Positions 18,271 to 27,351 of a stretch of 64,000 nt of DNA are shown here, one piece after another. The position numbers and the translations under genes were made by a program. Every line of letters begins with the position of its first letter. The first letter of the stretch is position 1. The notes beneath the pieces are model-generated. The model had not been told where the DNA came from, made no database searches, and worked only from the letters and a program-made list of their open reading frames with translations. This DNA is from Saprospiraceae bacterium (GTDB lineage Bacteria; Bacteroidota; Bacteroidia; Chitinophagales; Saprospiraceae), in assembly GCA_016713025.1 (NCBI GenBank), contig JADJPZ010000004.1, forward strand, positions 558,001 to 622,000, given 5' to 3'.

Positions 18271-18678
18271 ATGTCGTACAAAATCGGAACAAAAGACAAA
18301 CCTATGCTGCTCAAGACACCACCTTTGAGCAGTGAATATACAATGCATGTGGACCACAAGGATGGTAAAGATATTCTGGTCTGTACCGTCGGGAAAACTA
18401 TTCTTCATTATAATATCAATTGCCTGACCGACCTGCATAAAATGCTCAAAGATCATGGCGACTGGATGGAGTTGGGAAGTGCAGACGAACAAAAACCAGC
18501 TAAAGAAGGCACTGTAGAAGCATGGGGAAGATTAGAAAACAATCCTGCAGGGGGTTGGTATGGACTTAAAAAAGGGTTTAGAGGAAGATTCGGCATGTAT
18601 ATACCACCTTTGATAGAAGTACTTGGATTAGCTGAAGTCACTCATGATCCAAAAAACAATAAAATGAAAGCAATCTAA
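18271..18678 (+). CDS. Conserved hypothetical protein
   Basis: Protein of 135 residues, probably cytoplasmic. It begins MSYKIGTKDKPMLLKTPP, and the C-terminal half contains GTVEAWGR and NPAGGWYGLKKGFRGRFG. The pattern looks like a conserved small Bacteroidota protein, but no function is known to me. A TATATTTG -7 motif lies at 18225-18232, 38 bp upstream. The GNAT gene follows after 12 bp, so the two are probably co-transcribed. Confidence 0.65.
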   Translation: MSYKIGTKDKPMLLKTPPLSSEYTMHVDHKDGKDILVCTVGKTILHYNINCLTDLHKMLKDHGDWMELGSADEQKPAKEGTVEAWGRLENNPAGGWYGLKKGFRGRFGMYIPPLIEVLGLAEVTHDPKNNKMKAI

Positions 18679-18690
18679 TTTTAATTCATT

Positions 18691-19227
18691 ATGCTGATAA
18701 CCAAAAACCTAAAATTAATTCCTTGCGATGCAGACATATTACAAGCTGCTATTGCTGGAAATGAAATGCTTGCAAATTTATTGGGAGTAGAAGTTCCTGA
18801 TCATTGGACTGAGTTCGGGCCTATGGCTTTTCAATATGCTTTGGATATGTTGAAAGTCGACCCCATTCCACATTCATGGCGCACTTATTTCCCTATCCAT
18901 ATTGAAGACAATGTGTTCGTAGGTAGCGGCGGATATAAGGGCCAACCTTCTGTTGATGGTATTGTGGAAATTGGATATGAGATTGCACCACAATATCGGG
19001 ATCGAGGACTGGCTACCGAATACGCCCAAGCATTGATAGACAATGCATTCAAAAATACTGAAATAAAAATGGTGATTGCTCATACACTTAGTCATGAAAA
19101 CCCTTCGACTTCTGTTTTAACAAAATGTGGATTTACCAGGACAGAAGAAATTCTTGACCCTGATGATGGGCTCATTTGGAGATGGGAATTGAAGAAGTCG
19201 CAAGATTTAACAAAATTTAGATCATAG
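18691..19227 (+). CDS. GNAT family N-acetyltransferase (RimJ/RimL type)
   Basis: Protein of 178 residues with the Acetyltransf_3 pattern: an N-terminal beta strand LKLIPCD, the motif-A acetyl-CoA loop region YEIAPQYRDRGLATEYAQALIDNA, and the C-terminal NPSTSVLTKCGFTR segment typical of this group. It transfers an acetyl group from acetyl-CoA to an amine of a protein, amino acid or small molecule, and the substrate is unknown. It lies 12 bp after the preceding small gene and 51 bp before a VOC gene on the same strand. Confidence 0.85.
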   Translation: MLITKNLKLIPCDADILQAAIAGNEMLANLLGVEVPDHWTEFGPMAFQYALDMLKVDPIPHSWRTYFPIHIEDNVFVGSGGYKGQPSVDGIVEIGYEIAPQYRDRGLATEYAQALIDNAFKNTEIKMVIAHTLSHENPSTSVLTKCGFTRTEEILDPDDGLIWRWELKKSQDLTKFRS

Positions 19228-19278
19228 AATACTTCAATTTGAACTCCATTTAAATACATAATAAAATATATTATCGTA

Positions 19279-19632
19279 ATGTATAAAGCGCTTTATATCA
19301 GCCCTATGATTCCATCATATGACATGGCAGCTACAGGAGAGTTTTTTCATGAATTGTTTGGATTTGAAAAAGTGTTTGATTCCGGCAATTATGCTATTTA
19401 TGAAAAAAATCATCTTACCATTCATATATTACCGGCTGGACAAGACATAGGTCAAATGGAATTTTATATCGAAGTAGATGATGTGGATATAATTTGGGAA
19501 TCTATAAAAAACAAAATCGATGGAATTAAGGTAAGGGCGCCATTTGATCAGACTTATAAAATGCGTGAGATTCACATTGAAATTCCACATACCAATACAC
19601 TTTTATTTATAGGTCAGTCAATAGATGGATAA
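19279..19632 (+). CDS. VOC (glyoxalase/bleomycin resistance) family protein
   Basis: Protein of 117 residues, one glyoxalase-fold unit pair. It begins YISPMIPSYDMAATGEFFHELFGF, the typical first beta-alpha element, and has QMEFYIEVDDVD in the middle. The C-terminal strand (EIHIEIPHTNTLLFIGQ) carries acidic residues where VOC metal ligands usually lie. Members may be metal-dependent enzymes or ligand-binding resistance proteins. The substrate is unknown. Confidence 0.75.
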   Translation: MYKALYISPMIPSYDMAATGEFFHELFGFEKVFDSGNYAIYEKNHLTIHILPAGQDIGQMEFYIEVDDVDIIWESIKNKIDGIKVRAPFDQTYKMREIHIEIPHTNTLLFIGQSIDG

Positions 19633-19963
19633 AAGGTGATAATCTTACTTATTTCATTTCTAATTTGAACTTTTGAAAAAAAGATCTCAGTTTGTGAAAA
19701 ATATTTAAAATAAGATAAATATTAAATTCAATTACAAATTATGCCACATGTCAGGAAGTTAAACCATTTAAGCATTGTGTATTAGTTAGAAGGATACGTT
19801 TGGGAGTAAAATGGCCTTGACAAGAATGGATTTATGAAAAATTGTTAAAAATATCAAGCCATGTACCAAAAATTCAAAAGTTAATCTTAGTTTTGATTCC
19901 GATTTACTCTATGTATAATTTCTCTTTATCGTAAATACCAAAATCACCACAATTTTATTAGCC
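19633..19963. other. Intergenic region, nothing recognised
   Basis: 331 bp, AT-rich, with stops in all frames. No repeat, RNA gene or clear terminator was seen. Confidence 0.5.
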
Positions 19964-21081
19964 ATGAAGTCACACTTTTTTTCGACACTACTGCTTATAA
20001 CATTTGCAACCTTATCACTTTCTTTGCAGGCACAGGAGCAACCCTTTACTATCAAAGGAAAATTTTCAGAATTTCAGCTCGCTGAAAAAGTATATATTCA
20101 GTATGTGTATAATAAAAGCATGGTCAAAGATTCTGCTGTTATAATGGACAATAAGTTTGAATTTTCTGGAAAAATAGATGTTCCTGTCAAAGTGCAGCTC
20201 AATATCCCCACATATGAAAAATCTAAAGCTACTACTGATTTTTTATTGAGCCAAGTCAAACTACCGAAATCACTGTGACAAAATACCCTAAGGAAGCCGG
20301 CATTACGGGTGGCATGGTCCAAAAAGATTTTTTGAATCTGAAATCGAGACTCACTGCTCATGATGATAAGTATCGGGCTACTGTAGATGAATATATGAAG
20401 TTTAAAGATGCTAAAAATGAAGAAGGCATGAAGAGCCTGGAAGTTGTTTTTGATGAACTTTCAAAAATGAAAAAGCAGGTGTTGAGTGGATTTATCAGTG
20501 ACAAACCTACATCCTTTGTTAGCTTTTCATCATTGCTGGATATTTCTTATATGATCGATGAAGATTTTTTATCCATGTATGACAAATTGGCTCCTGAACA
20601 TAAATCATCTGCCAAAGGTAAAGAACTGGAGAGCCAGATTGAAAAAACAAAAAAAACATTTGTCGGCCAACCTATAATGCCATTTACTCAGAAAGATACT
20701 TCGGGAGTCGATTTTTCTATTGCTTCACTGAAGGGAAAATATGTTCTTATTGATTTTTGGGCAAGCTGGTGTGGGCCATGCCGAAAAGAAAATCCCAATA
20801 TTGTCAAGGCTTACAAAAACTACAAAGACAATAATTTTGAAATCCTGGGTGTATCTCTGGATAATAAAAGAGACCCATGGATAGCCGCCATCCACAAAGA
20901 CGAACTCACATGGTATCATGTCAGTGACCTCAAAGGTTGGAAAAATGAAGTTTCAGAAATGTTTGGCATCAGATCAATACCTCAAAATCTGCTCATAGAT
21001 CCTGAAGGAAAAATAATTGCCCGCAACATCACAGGTCATGAGCTTGATGCTGCACTAACCAAACATCTAAAAGGATTATAA
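19964..21081 (+). pseudogene. DUF4369-TlpA/thioredoxin-like thiol-disulfide oxidoreductase, frameshifted
   Basis: Two abutting frames make one gene. 19964-20278 encodes a signal peptide (ending LQAQ) and the start of a DUF4369-type domain. 20275-21081 encodes the rest, with a C-terminal thioredoxin domain (LIDFWASWCGPCRKENP, catalytic WCGPC). Adding one T to the T6 run at 20239-20244 restores a continuous 372-residue protein through the join (SQTTEITVTKYPKE), the normal size for the family. These periplasmic proteins reduce disulfides, for example in cytochrome c maturation or stress defence. A single homopolymer indel is more likely a sequencing error than true loss, because both halves are otherwise intact. 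Confidence 0.85.
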
Positions 21082-21092
21082 TCAGAATAGTA

Positions 21093-21689
21093 ATGAAAAA
21101 ATATATTTTAAGTGCCTTACTCTTATGTTTGATACATTTTGGTAATGCTCAGAAAATCAACTTGTTCAACGGAAAAGATCTGACAGGATGGACAGCACAC
21201 GGTACCGAAAAGTGGTATGTCGAAAAGGGAAACCTGATATGCGAAAGTGGTCCGGATAAACAATATGGCTATCTTTCTACCAATGAATCCTACAAGAACT
21301 TTGATTTTACAGTTCAGTTTAAGCAGGAAAGCAATGGCAATAGTGGTGTCTTCTTTCGGTCAGGTATCGCAGGAGTAAAGATCAGTGGCTGGCAGGTAGA
21401 AGTAGCTCCGCCAGATAAACATACCGGAGGCATCTACGAATCCTACGGACGTGGTTGGTTGATCAAGCCCAATCCTGCGCACGAACAGTACCTAAAAGTA
21501 GGAAAATGGAATTCTCTCAGAATCCTGGTGAAAGGCGATCAAGTCACAACATGGCTCAATGGCCATATGATGATAGACCTGAATGATGAAAAAATCGGCA
21601 AGGGTGAAGGATTCATTGCATTGCAAATACATGATGGCGGTGGGATAAAAGTCCGATGGCGCAATTTTAAGATCAAGCTACTGGATTGA
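21093..21689 (+). CDS. DUF1080 (3-keto-disaccharide hydrolase-like) secreted protein
   Basis: Protein of 198 residues with signal peptide (LIHFGNAQ) and one concanavalin-like DUF1080 domain. It begins with the family hallmark LFNGKDLTGW and continues with SGVFFRSG, WQVEV and GFIALQIHDGG. DUF1080 proteins are periplasmic or extracellular. Some hydrolyse 3-keto-glycosides, while others only bind sugars. It lies 11 bp after the thioredoxin-like gene and may be co-transcribed with it. Confidence 0.85.
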   Translation: MKKYILSALLLCLIHFGNAQKINLFNGKDLTGWTAHGTEKWYVEKGNLICESGPDKQYGYLSTNESYKNFDFTVQFKQESNGNSGVFFRSGIAGVKISGWQVEVAPPDKHTGGIYESYGRGWLIKPNPAHEQYLKVGKWNSLRILVKGDQVTTWLNGHMMIDLNDEKIGKGEGFIALQIHDGGGIKVRWRNFKIKLLD

Positions 21690-21747
21690 TGAATATGTTG
21701 GAGCAAGCTTTTCTCTCCAATGAGTGACGCAAACAAAAAGAAAAATC

Positions 21748-22155
21748 ATGAAGCAGCATCTTGCACACATTGCTATTGTGGTAGATGATTATGACAGAGC
21801 CATCGCATTTTATACAGAAAAATTACATTTTGATCTGGTAGAAGATACAAAAATGTCGGAAGAAAAGCGGTGGGTATTGGTAAGGCCTAAAGGAGCAAAA
21901 GAATGTTCTCTACTGCTTGCAAAAGGTGTAAATGCTGATCAAAAATCCAGAATTGGTAATCAAACAGGGGGTAGAGTTTTCCTTTTTTTATATACTGATG
22001 ATTTTCAGAGAGACTATCAAAACCTTCTTTTGCACAAGATAAAAATAGTAAGAGAACCGAGCATCGAAGAATACGGTATCGTGGCCGTTTTTGAAGATAT
22101 CTATGGCAATCTCTGGGATTTGATCGAATCAAAAAAACCCAAAATTCCTGAATAA
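21748..22155 (+). CDS. VOC family protein (extradiol dioxygenase/glyoxalase fold)
   Basis: The reading frame opens at 21724, but the ATG at 21748 begins at the conserved HLAHIAIVVDDYDRAIAFYTEKLHF element, giving 135 residues. The C-terminal strand YGIVAVFEDIYGNLWDLIE is classic VOC (D-x-x-G-N-x-W-x-L). The substrate is unknown. It is the second VOC gene within 2.5 kb, not close in sequence to 19279-19632. Confidence 0.85.
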   Translation: MKQHLAHIAIVVDDYDRAIAFYTEKLHFDLVEDTKMSEEKRWVLVRPKGAKECSLLLAKGVNADQKSRIGNQTGGRVFLFLYTDDFQRDYQNLLLHKIKIVREPSIEEYGIVAVFEDIYGNLWDLIESKKPKIPE

Positions 22156-22188
22156 GACACCCGTCATTAATAATCTAAAAATACAACC

Positions 22189-22569
22189 ATGGGAATATTT
22201 TCAGCATTACTTGGCAATGCAGGAACAGTAAGTCAGGACGAATTAGTCAAAAAATATGGCCAGCTATTGATAGACACTGAAGAAATAGAGTTGGGGTTTA
22301 AACTGATCCGGGATACTTTTATTTTTACCAATAAACGGCTGATCTTAGTGGAAATACAGGGACTTACTGGTAGCAAAATAGAATATAAATCCATTTCTTA
22401 TAAAAGTATATCGAGATTCAGTGTTGAAACAGCCGGTACATTTGACCTTGAAGCAGAACTGAAGATATGGGTATCAAGTGAGCCTCTGCCCAGCATCGTC
22501 AAACCATTTAACAAATCAGTCAATGTGTATGATGTTCAGAAGGTACTGGCACATCATGTATTGAAGTAA
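22189..22569 (+). CDS. PH domain-containing protein (bPH_3 type)
   Basis: Protein of 126 residues, cytoplasmic, one bacterial pleckstrin-homology domain of the bPH_3/YvbH-like group. Typical elements are LIDTEEIELGFKLIRDTFIFTNKRLILVE, the K-I-E-Y-K-S-ISYKSISRFSVET strand pair and the AELKIWV strand. Function is unknown. It lies 33 bp after the VOC gene. Confidence 0.8.
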   Translation: MGIFSALLGNAGTVSQDELVKKYGQLLIDTEEIELGFKLIRDTFIFTNKRLILVEIQGLTGSKIEYKSISYKSISRFSVETAGTFDLEAELKIWVSSEPLPSIVKPFNKSVNVYDVQKVLAHHVLK

Positions 22570-22599
22570 CATACTGTCAAAACCAACTTTGAATGTAAC

Positions 22600-23146
22600 C
22601 CCACAAAACAAAATTTGTAGGTGCATTTCATTTTTTCGTACTGTGCTTGATTTCTTATCAAGTTTTGTTTGTTCGTCGTAGCTTTTAGCTTCGATGCAAT
22701 ATATTAGGGCATCTTGCCTGAATCGCAAAAGATTGATGATTTTTAATGTGATGCGAAAAAATAAAATACACCCTTCTATTATCTCTAATCTTTATGTCCG
22801 AGATAAATATAGGGACGTAGTCCTGAGATCTTTGTAGCAAAAATATCCTCACACCATCACGTAGGGGCGTAGCCCTGTGATCTTAAAAGATGTGGTAAAT
22901 ATAAGATATCAGGGCTACGCCCCTTATGTTTCAGATTCTAATGTTTTCTACAAAGATGACAGGGCTACGCTCCTGCCCCGATAGGCGGGAGTAATTTATC
23001 TTCAGGATCATGTCTCTAAAGCATCGTTTGTTCGTCGTAGCTTTTAGATTCGATGCAGTGTAAAAAGGCATCTTGCCTGAATCGCAAAAAAAATTGATGA
23101 CTTTTAATGTGAGGCGAAAAAATGAAATACACCCAAATTTGTTGGG
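22600..23146. repeat. Composite non-coding repeat element with inverted ends
   Basis: This 550-bp region between convergent genes holds no gene. Its outer ends are imperfect inverted repeats: about 22600-22638, ending GTGCATTTCATTTTTTCG, against the complement of 23113-23146. A directly repeated unit of about 107 bp lies at 22668-22773 and 23027-23134 (starts TTTGTTCGTCGTAGCTTTTA, about 90% identical). Between the two units are several copies of a GGGGCGTAGCCCTG/CAGGGCTACGCCCC motif, including a long hairpin at about 22862-22924. It could be a decayed or composite MITE, or a nested insertion. No transposase is present. Confidence 0.7.
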
Positions 23147-23185
23147 ATAATTCCAATATCCAGAAATTACGGTATGTTATTTTTC

Positions 23186-25126
23186 CTATGCCAAAGCACT
23201 ATTTTTGATTGCAAGTTCATCAATAGGTACTGGCCTTGGGCCAATAAGGCGCTCCAGATCAGACTTGAGCAATACTTCTTTTTCAAGAAGGGTAGTAGCC
23301 AGTAAAGTAAGTTCTTCTCTTTTTTCTATTAGCAATTCCTGAGCTCGCTTGTACTGCTCATCGATTAGTTTTCTTACTTCATCATCTATGAGCCTTGCCG
23401 TTTCATTGGAATAAGGTTTGTTAAACTGATCCTGTGACATAGCATAAAAAGATACATTACCTACATTATCATTCATACCATATATGGTGACCATGCCGTA
23501 GCCCATTTTAGTGACCTGATCGAGGTCATTTTGTGCTCCGGTAGAAATTTTGTCAAAAGTTATCTTTTCTGCAGCCCTACCGCCCAGAGTCATACACATA
23601 CGATCCAGCAGTTGTTCTGTACGAATGATATATTCTTCTTTTGGAAGATATTGGGCATAGCCCAACGTACCCATACCTCGAGGAACAATAGTCACTTTGA
23701 CCAATGGACTTGCGTGCTCGAGATACCAGCCACAGATGGCGTGGCCTGCTTCATGGAAGGCAATGATTTCCTTTTCCTTTGGTGAGATGAGTTTATTTTT
23801 CTTTTCAAGACCTCCAATCACTCTGTCCAGAGCATAATTAAAGTCATCCAGATCTACCTCCGTTTTATTTCTACGGGCAGCGATAAGGGCCGCTTCATTA
23901 CATATGTTGGCGATGTCAGCACCCGCGAAACCCGGAGTCATCTCAGACAGGACTGCCGGATTAATATCAGGACCTACTTTTATGGACTTGAGGTGGACTT
24001 TAAATATTTCTTCACGACCGATGATGTCTGGCGGATCAATACCAATCTGTCTGTCAAATCTTCCCGGACGAAGCAATGCACTGTCCAGAATATCAGGTCT
24101 GTTGGTGGCAGCCATCATGATTACACCTTTGTCCGTACTGAATCCATCCATTTCCACAAGAAGTTGGTTCAGCGTGTTTTCTCTTTCGTCATTTCCACCC
24201 TGAATAGCATTTCGTCCTCTGGCTCTGCCTATGGCATCTATTTCATCGATGAATACAATACAAGGGGCTTTCTCCCTTGCTTGTTTGAAAAGATCTCTTA
24301 CCCTTGATGCTCCAACACCGACAAACATCTCCACAAAATCGGAGCCAGATATAGAAAAAAACGGTACACCAGCCTCGCCGGCAACGGCTTTTGCCAGCAG
24401 TGTCTTTCCTGTGCCCGGAGGACCAACCAGAAGTACACCCTTAGGTATTTTTCCACCAAGTGAAGTATATTTTTTGGGGTTTTTAAGGAAGTCTACCACT
24501 TCCATGACTTCCACTTTGGCTTCCTGTAGTCCTGCTACATCGGCAAAAGTGATGTTGACCTTAGAGTTTTGGTCGAAAAGTGTAGCTTTTGATTTTCCTA
24601 TATTGAAGATCTGACCACCCGGACCACCGGCGCCGCCACCGACACGTCGCATGATAAATAACCACAAACCTATCAACAATGCAAATGGTAGTATCCAACT
24701 GATGATCTGACCGATATAATTGGTCTCTGTCCTGTGTACGTAAGATATAGTATATCCTTGTGTTTTAAGGTCTTTAAGCATCGTTTCGAAGTTGCCTACA
24801 TCGCCGATAGTAAATTTGAAGTGTGGATTATATCCATACAGTTTACTGTCTTTGAGTTTGGGGTAGTTAGCATCTATGACATTTTTTTTGATGAAGACAT
24901 TGACTGTCTTTTCATTGATGATTTCTATTTTTTCGACTTCACCTTTTCTTGCTTTCTCTTCAAAATCATTGATATTGATGGTTTCTACCTGCGAATTAAA
25001 ACTTACCCAAAAATTGATCCCGAATAGACCTAAGATGATAATGCCATAAATCCAATATGAATTTATGTTAAATTTATTAGGGTTGTTTTTATTCTCTGAT
25101 GATTTATTTTCCTGATTATTATCCAT
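23186..25126 (-). CDS. ftsH: ATP-dependent zinc metalloprotease FtsH
   Basis: Protein of 646 residues with the complete FtsH layout. Two membrane segments (about 24-43 and 138-160) enclose a periplasmic domain. The AAA+ domain has Walker A GPPGTGKT (235-242), Walker B IVFIDEID and the second region of homology ATNRPDILDSALLRPGRFDR. The M41 protease domain has the zinc site HEAGH (458-462). FtsH is a membrane-anchored hexamer that degrades misassembled membrane proteins and some soluble regulators. It is transcribed after rsfS with a 70-bp gap, a pairing often seen in Bacteroidota. Confidence 0.97.
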   Translation of the reverse strand: MDNNQENKSSENKNNPNKFNINSYWIYGIIILGLFGINFWVSFNSQVETININDFEEKARKGEVEKIEIINEKTVNVFIKKNVIDANYPKLKDSKLYGYNPHFKFTIGDVGNFETMLKDLKTQGYTISYVHRTETNYIGQIISWILPFALLIGLWLFIMRRVGGGAGGPGGQIFNIGKSKATLFDQNSKVNITFADVAGLQEAKVEVMEVVDFLKNPKKYTSLGGKIPKGVLLVGPPGTGKTLLAKAVAGEAGVPFFSISGSDFVEMFVGVGASRVRDLFKQAREKAPCIVFIDEIDAIGRARGRNAIQGGNDERENTLNQLLVEMDGFSTDKGVIMMAATNRPDILDSALLRPGRFDRQIGIDPPDIIGREEIFKVHLKSIKVGPDINPAVLSEMTPGFAGADIANICNEAALIAARRNKTEVDLDDFNYALDRVIGGLEKKNKLISPKEKEIIAFHEAGHAICGWYLEHASPLVKVTIVPRGMGTLGYAQYLPKEEYIIRTEQLLDRMCMTLGGRAAEKITFDKISTGAQNDLDQVTKMGYGMVTIYGMNDNVGNVSFYAMSQDQFNKPYSNETARLIDDEVRKLIDEQYKRAQELLIEKREELTLLATTLLEKEVLLKSDLERLIGPRPVPIDELAIKNSALA

Positions 25127-25196
25127 TTACATTTTTTCAATTACGTTATTAAACACTTTAGACATAGAGTGGTTGCGATCGATAGTTATTTATTTG

Positions 25197-25583
25197 CTAA
25201 ATATTTTCATACTGAGTTATTTTAGCATCACCCCACAGTTCTTCAATCTCATAAAACGATCGGGTTTCTGGATAAAATACATGAACCACAGTATCAAAAA
25301 AGTCTACAAGAATCCACTTTGCACCGTCCATACCTTCTGTGTGGTAGGGTTTTTGGCCTGTTTTCTCTTTGATTTTTTTTCCTATATTTTCAGATATTGC
25401 TTTCACCTGAGTGGAAGAATCTCCCTCGCAAATAATAAAATAATCTGCGGGAGCATCATCAAGTGAACGTAGATCCAGTTGTATGATGTTTTTACCTTTT
25501 ATGTCTTGTATTGCATCAATGATGAGTGCATTAAGATTGGATGAGTCTGCAAGAGACTTCTTCAAAGTCAATTTTTTATTCAA
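25197..25583 (-). CDS. rsfS: Ribosome silencing factor RsfS
   Basis: Protein of 128 residues of the RsfS/DUF143 family, which binds ribosomal protein uL14 on the large subunit and blocks subunit joining when nutrients are short. Family segments seen are LDLRSLDDAPADYFIICEGDSSTQVKAISENI and DWILVDF-like AKWILVDFFDTVVHVFYPETRSFYEIEELWGDA. The only start before the conserved core is a TTG at 25581-25583; there is no nearby in-frame ATG. It is divergent from birA, and the two starts lie about 50 bp apart. Confidence 0.93.
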   Translation of the reverse strand: MNKKLTLKKSLADSSNLNALIIDAIQDIKGKNIIQLDLRSLDDAPADYFIICEGDSSTQVKAISENIGKKIKEKTGQKPYHTEGMDGAKWILVDFFDTVVHVFYPETRSFYEIEELWGDAKITQYENI

Positions 25584-25633
25584 TATTTGTGTTTTTTTTA
25601 AAATTTAGCAGCAAAGATACAAAATATCACTTT

Positions 25634-26395
25634 ATGGTAACACCGGATACACTGTTTACAGGTAAAAACTGTATTTACTTCAAAGAAATCAATTCTACCA
25701 ATGTCTATGCTACTGATCTTATAGCAAAAACCAGTCCACCGGAAGGGACATGTGTTATTACTGACTTTCAGACAGCCGGCAATGGACAAATTGGCAGGTT
25801 TTGGCATAGTGAATCAGGAAAAAACCTTTTGATATCATACATTTTTTATCCAACTGCACTAAAAGTCAAGGAACAATTCCTGCTTAATATCATCAGTGGC
25901 CTGGCAGTGTATGATGTGATATCATTTTTTGTAAAAAATGTAAAAATCAAATGGCCCAATGACATTTACGTCAACAATAAAAAAATAGCAGGCATTCTGG
26001 TTCAAAACACTTTGAGAAATGATAATATAAAATCTACGGTCATAGGTGTGGGTTTAAATATAAACGAAACACTATTTCCTTTGGAGATACCCAATCCCAC
26101 ATCTCTGACTATAGAAACCAATGCTTCATATAGTGTCGAAGATGTGTATTGTCGGCTTTCAACCAGATTGGAGTATTATTATTTAAAACTAAAATCAGGT
26201 AAGACAAGTGAATTGAAAATAATGTATCAGGACGCTTTGTTCAGAAGGGATGATGAAGCCAATTTTCAGGATGGTAAAGATGTGGTTTTCAAAGGTACCA
26301 TCAAGGGTGTAAATGATGATGGCAAAATACTTATCATGATGGACGATGGTAGCAATCATGCCTTTGGATTTAGGGAGATTTCCTTTTTGATTTAA
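25634..26395 (+). CDS. birA: Biotin--[acetyl-CoA-carboxylase] ligase
   Basis: The frame opens at 25541 inside rsfS, but the ATG at 25634 fits the family N-terminus (KEINSTNVYATDL) and gives 253 residues. Catalytic-domain motifs are TAGNGQIGRFWHS (a variant of the GRGRxGR biotinyl-AMP loop), KWPNDIYVNNKKIAGIL with the key lysine, and the C-terminal SH3-like domain with FKGTIKGVNDDGKILI. No N-terminal helix-turn-helix is present, so it is a class I ligase without repressor function. It attaches biotin to carboxylase carrier proteins. Confidence 0.93.
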   Translation: MVTPDTLFTGKNCIYFKEINSTNVYATDLIAKTSPPEGTCVITDFQTAGNGQIGRFWHSESGKNLLISYIFYPTALKVKEQFLLNIISGLAVYDVISFFVKNVKIKWPNDIYVNNKKIAGILVQNTLRNDNIKSTVIGVGLNINETLFPLEIPNPTSLTIETNASYSVEDVYCRLSTRLEYYYLKLKSGKTSELKIMYQDALFRRDDEANFQDGKDVVFKGTIKGVNDDGKILIMMDDGSNHAFGFREISFLI

Positions 26396-26488
26396 AAAAT
26401 AAACATTTGCATAGTACCAAAAATGTCTGATACCATATGAAATAGTGCATTCAAATGTTAAAAGGCAATTAATACTAAAAAGTGTAGC

Positions 26489-27283
26489 CTACACCGAAAC
26501 TGCTGCTTTGATATGTGGATCAGGATGATAATCGATCAAAGTAAAATCTTCAAACTTAAAATCAAAAATAGATTTTACATCAGGATTTAAGATCATCTTT
26601 GGCAGGGACTTGGGTGATCTGGTGAGCTGTAATTGAGCTTGTTCTATATGATTGTTGTACAGATGAACATCTCCAAAAGTATGGATAAATTCTCCGGGTT
26701 CAAGATGGCAAACTTGTGCTATCATCATGGTCAATAGTGCATATGAAGCAATATTAAATGGTACTCCAAGGAAGGTGTCTGCTGATCTCTGATATAACTG
26801 GCAAGAGAGTCTTCCATCAGCTACATAAAACTGAAACAGACAATGGCAGGGAGTCAGTGCCATCTGATCAAGCTCACCCACATTCCATGCATTGACGATC
26901 ATCCTTCTTGAGTCAGGATTGGTGTTTAAGGTATGTACTACCTGACTTATCTGGTCTATAGTGCTACCGTCCGGTTTTGCCCAGGACCGCCATTGCCTGC
27001 CATAAACGGGTCCTAAGTTGCCGTTTTCATCGGCCCATTCATTCCATATACGTACACCATTGTCATTAAGGTACTTTATGTTGGTGTCACCATTCAAAAA
27101 CCACAACAATTCGTAAATGATGGATTTTAGGTGTAGTTTTTTGGTCGTGACCATCGGAAATCCTTCACTTAGGTCAAATCTCATCTGATAACCAAATACA
27201 CTTATAGTACCAGTACCAGTTCTATCGGTTTTTTGTACTCCTGTATCGAGAATATGTCTGAGAAGATCATGATATTGTTTCAA
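26489..27283 (-). CDS. thyA: Thymidylate synthase
   Basis: Protein of 264 residues, the usual ThyA length. Catalytic Cys146 is in LTPCHCLFQFY. The phosphate-binding arginines occur in TDRTGTGT and DSRRMIVNAWN. The folate/dUMP region QRSADTFLGVPFNIASYALL is intact. It makes dTMP from dUMP with methylene-THF. The C-terminus is IKAAVSV, ending in Val as in other ThyA proteins. No dihydrofolate reductase gene is adjacent. Confidence 0.97.
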   Translation of the reverse strand: MKQYHDLLRHILDTGVQKTDRTGTGTISVFGYQMRFDLSEGFPMVTTKKLHLKSIIYELLWFLNGDTNIKYLNDNGVRIWNEWADENGNLGPVYGRQWRSWAKPDGSTIDQISQVVHTLNTNPDSRRMIVNAWNVGELDQMALTPCHCLFQFYVADGRLSCQLYQRSADTFLGVPFNIASYALLTMMIAQVCHLEPGEFIHTFGDVHLYNNHIEQAQLQLTRSPKSLPKMILNPDVKSIFDFKFEDFTLIDYHPDPHIKAAVSV

Positions 27284-27351
27284 ACTGCCCTGATTTTTAG
27301 TGATGCAAAGGTAAGAATAATTGTGAAAATGAAAATTACCTTGATGAAGTA

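Noticed and set aside
20239..20278. Programmed frameshifting in the thioredoxin-like gene
   Set aside because: A T6 run alone, without a stimulatory structure, and three similar homopolymer breaks elsewhere make sequencing error more likely.
26396..26488. Terminator between birA and thyA
   Set aside because: AACATTTG/CAAATGTT can pair, but the loop is over 40 bases and no T tract follows; too weak to list.
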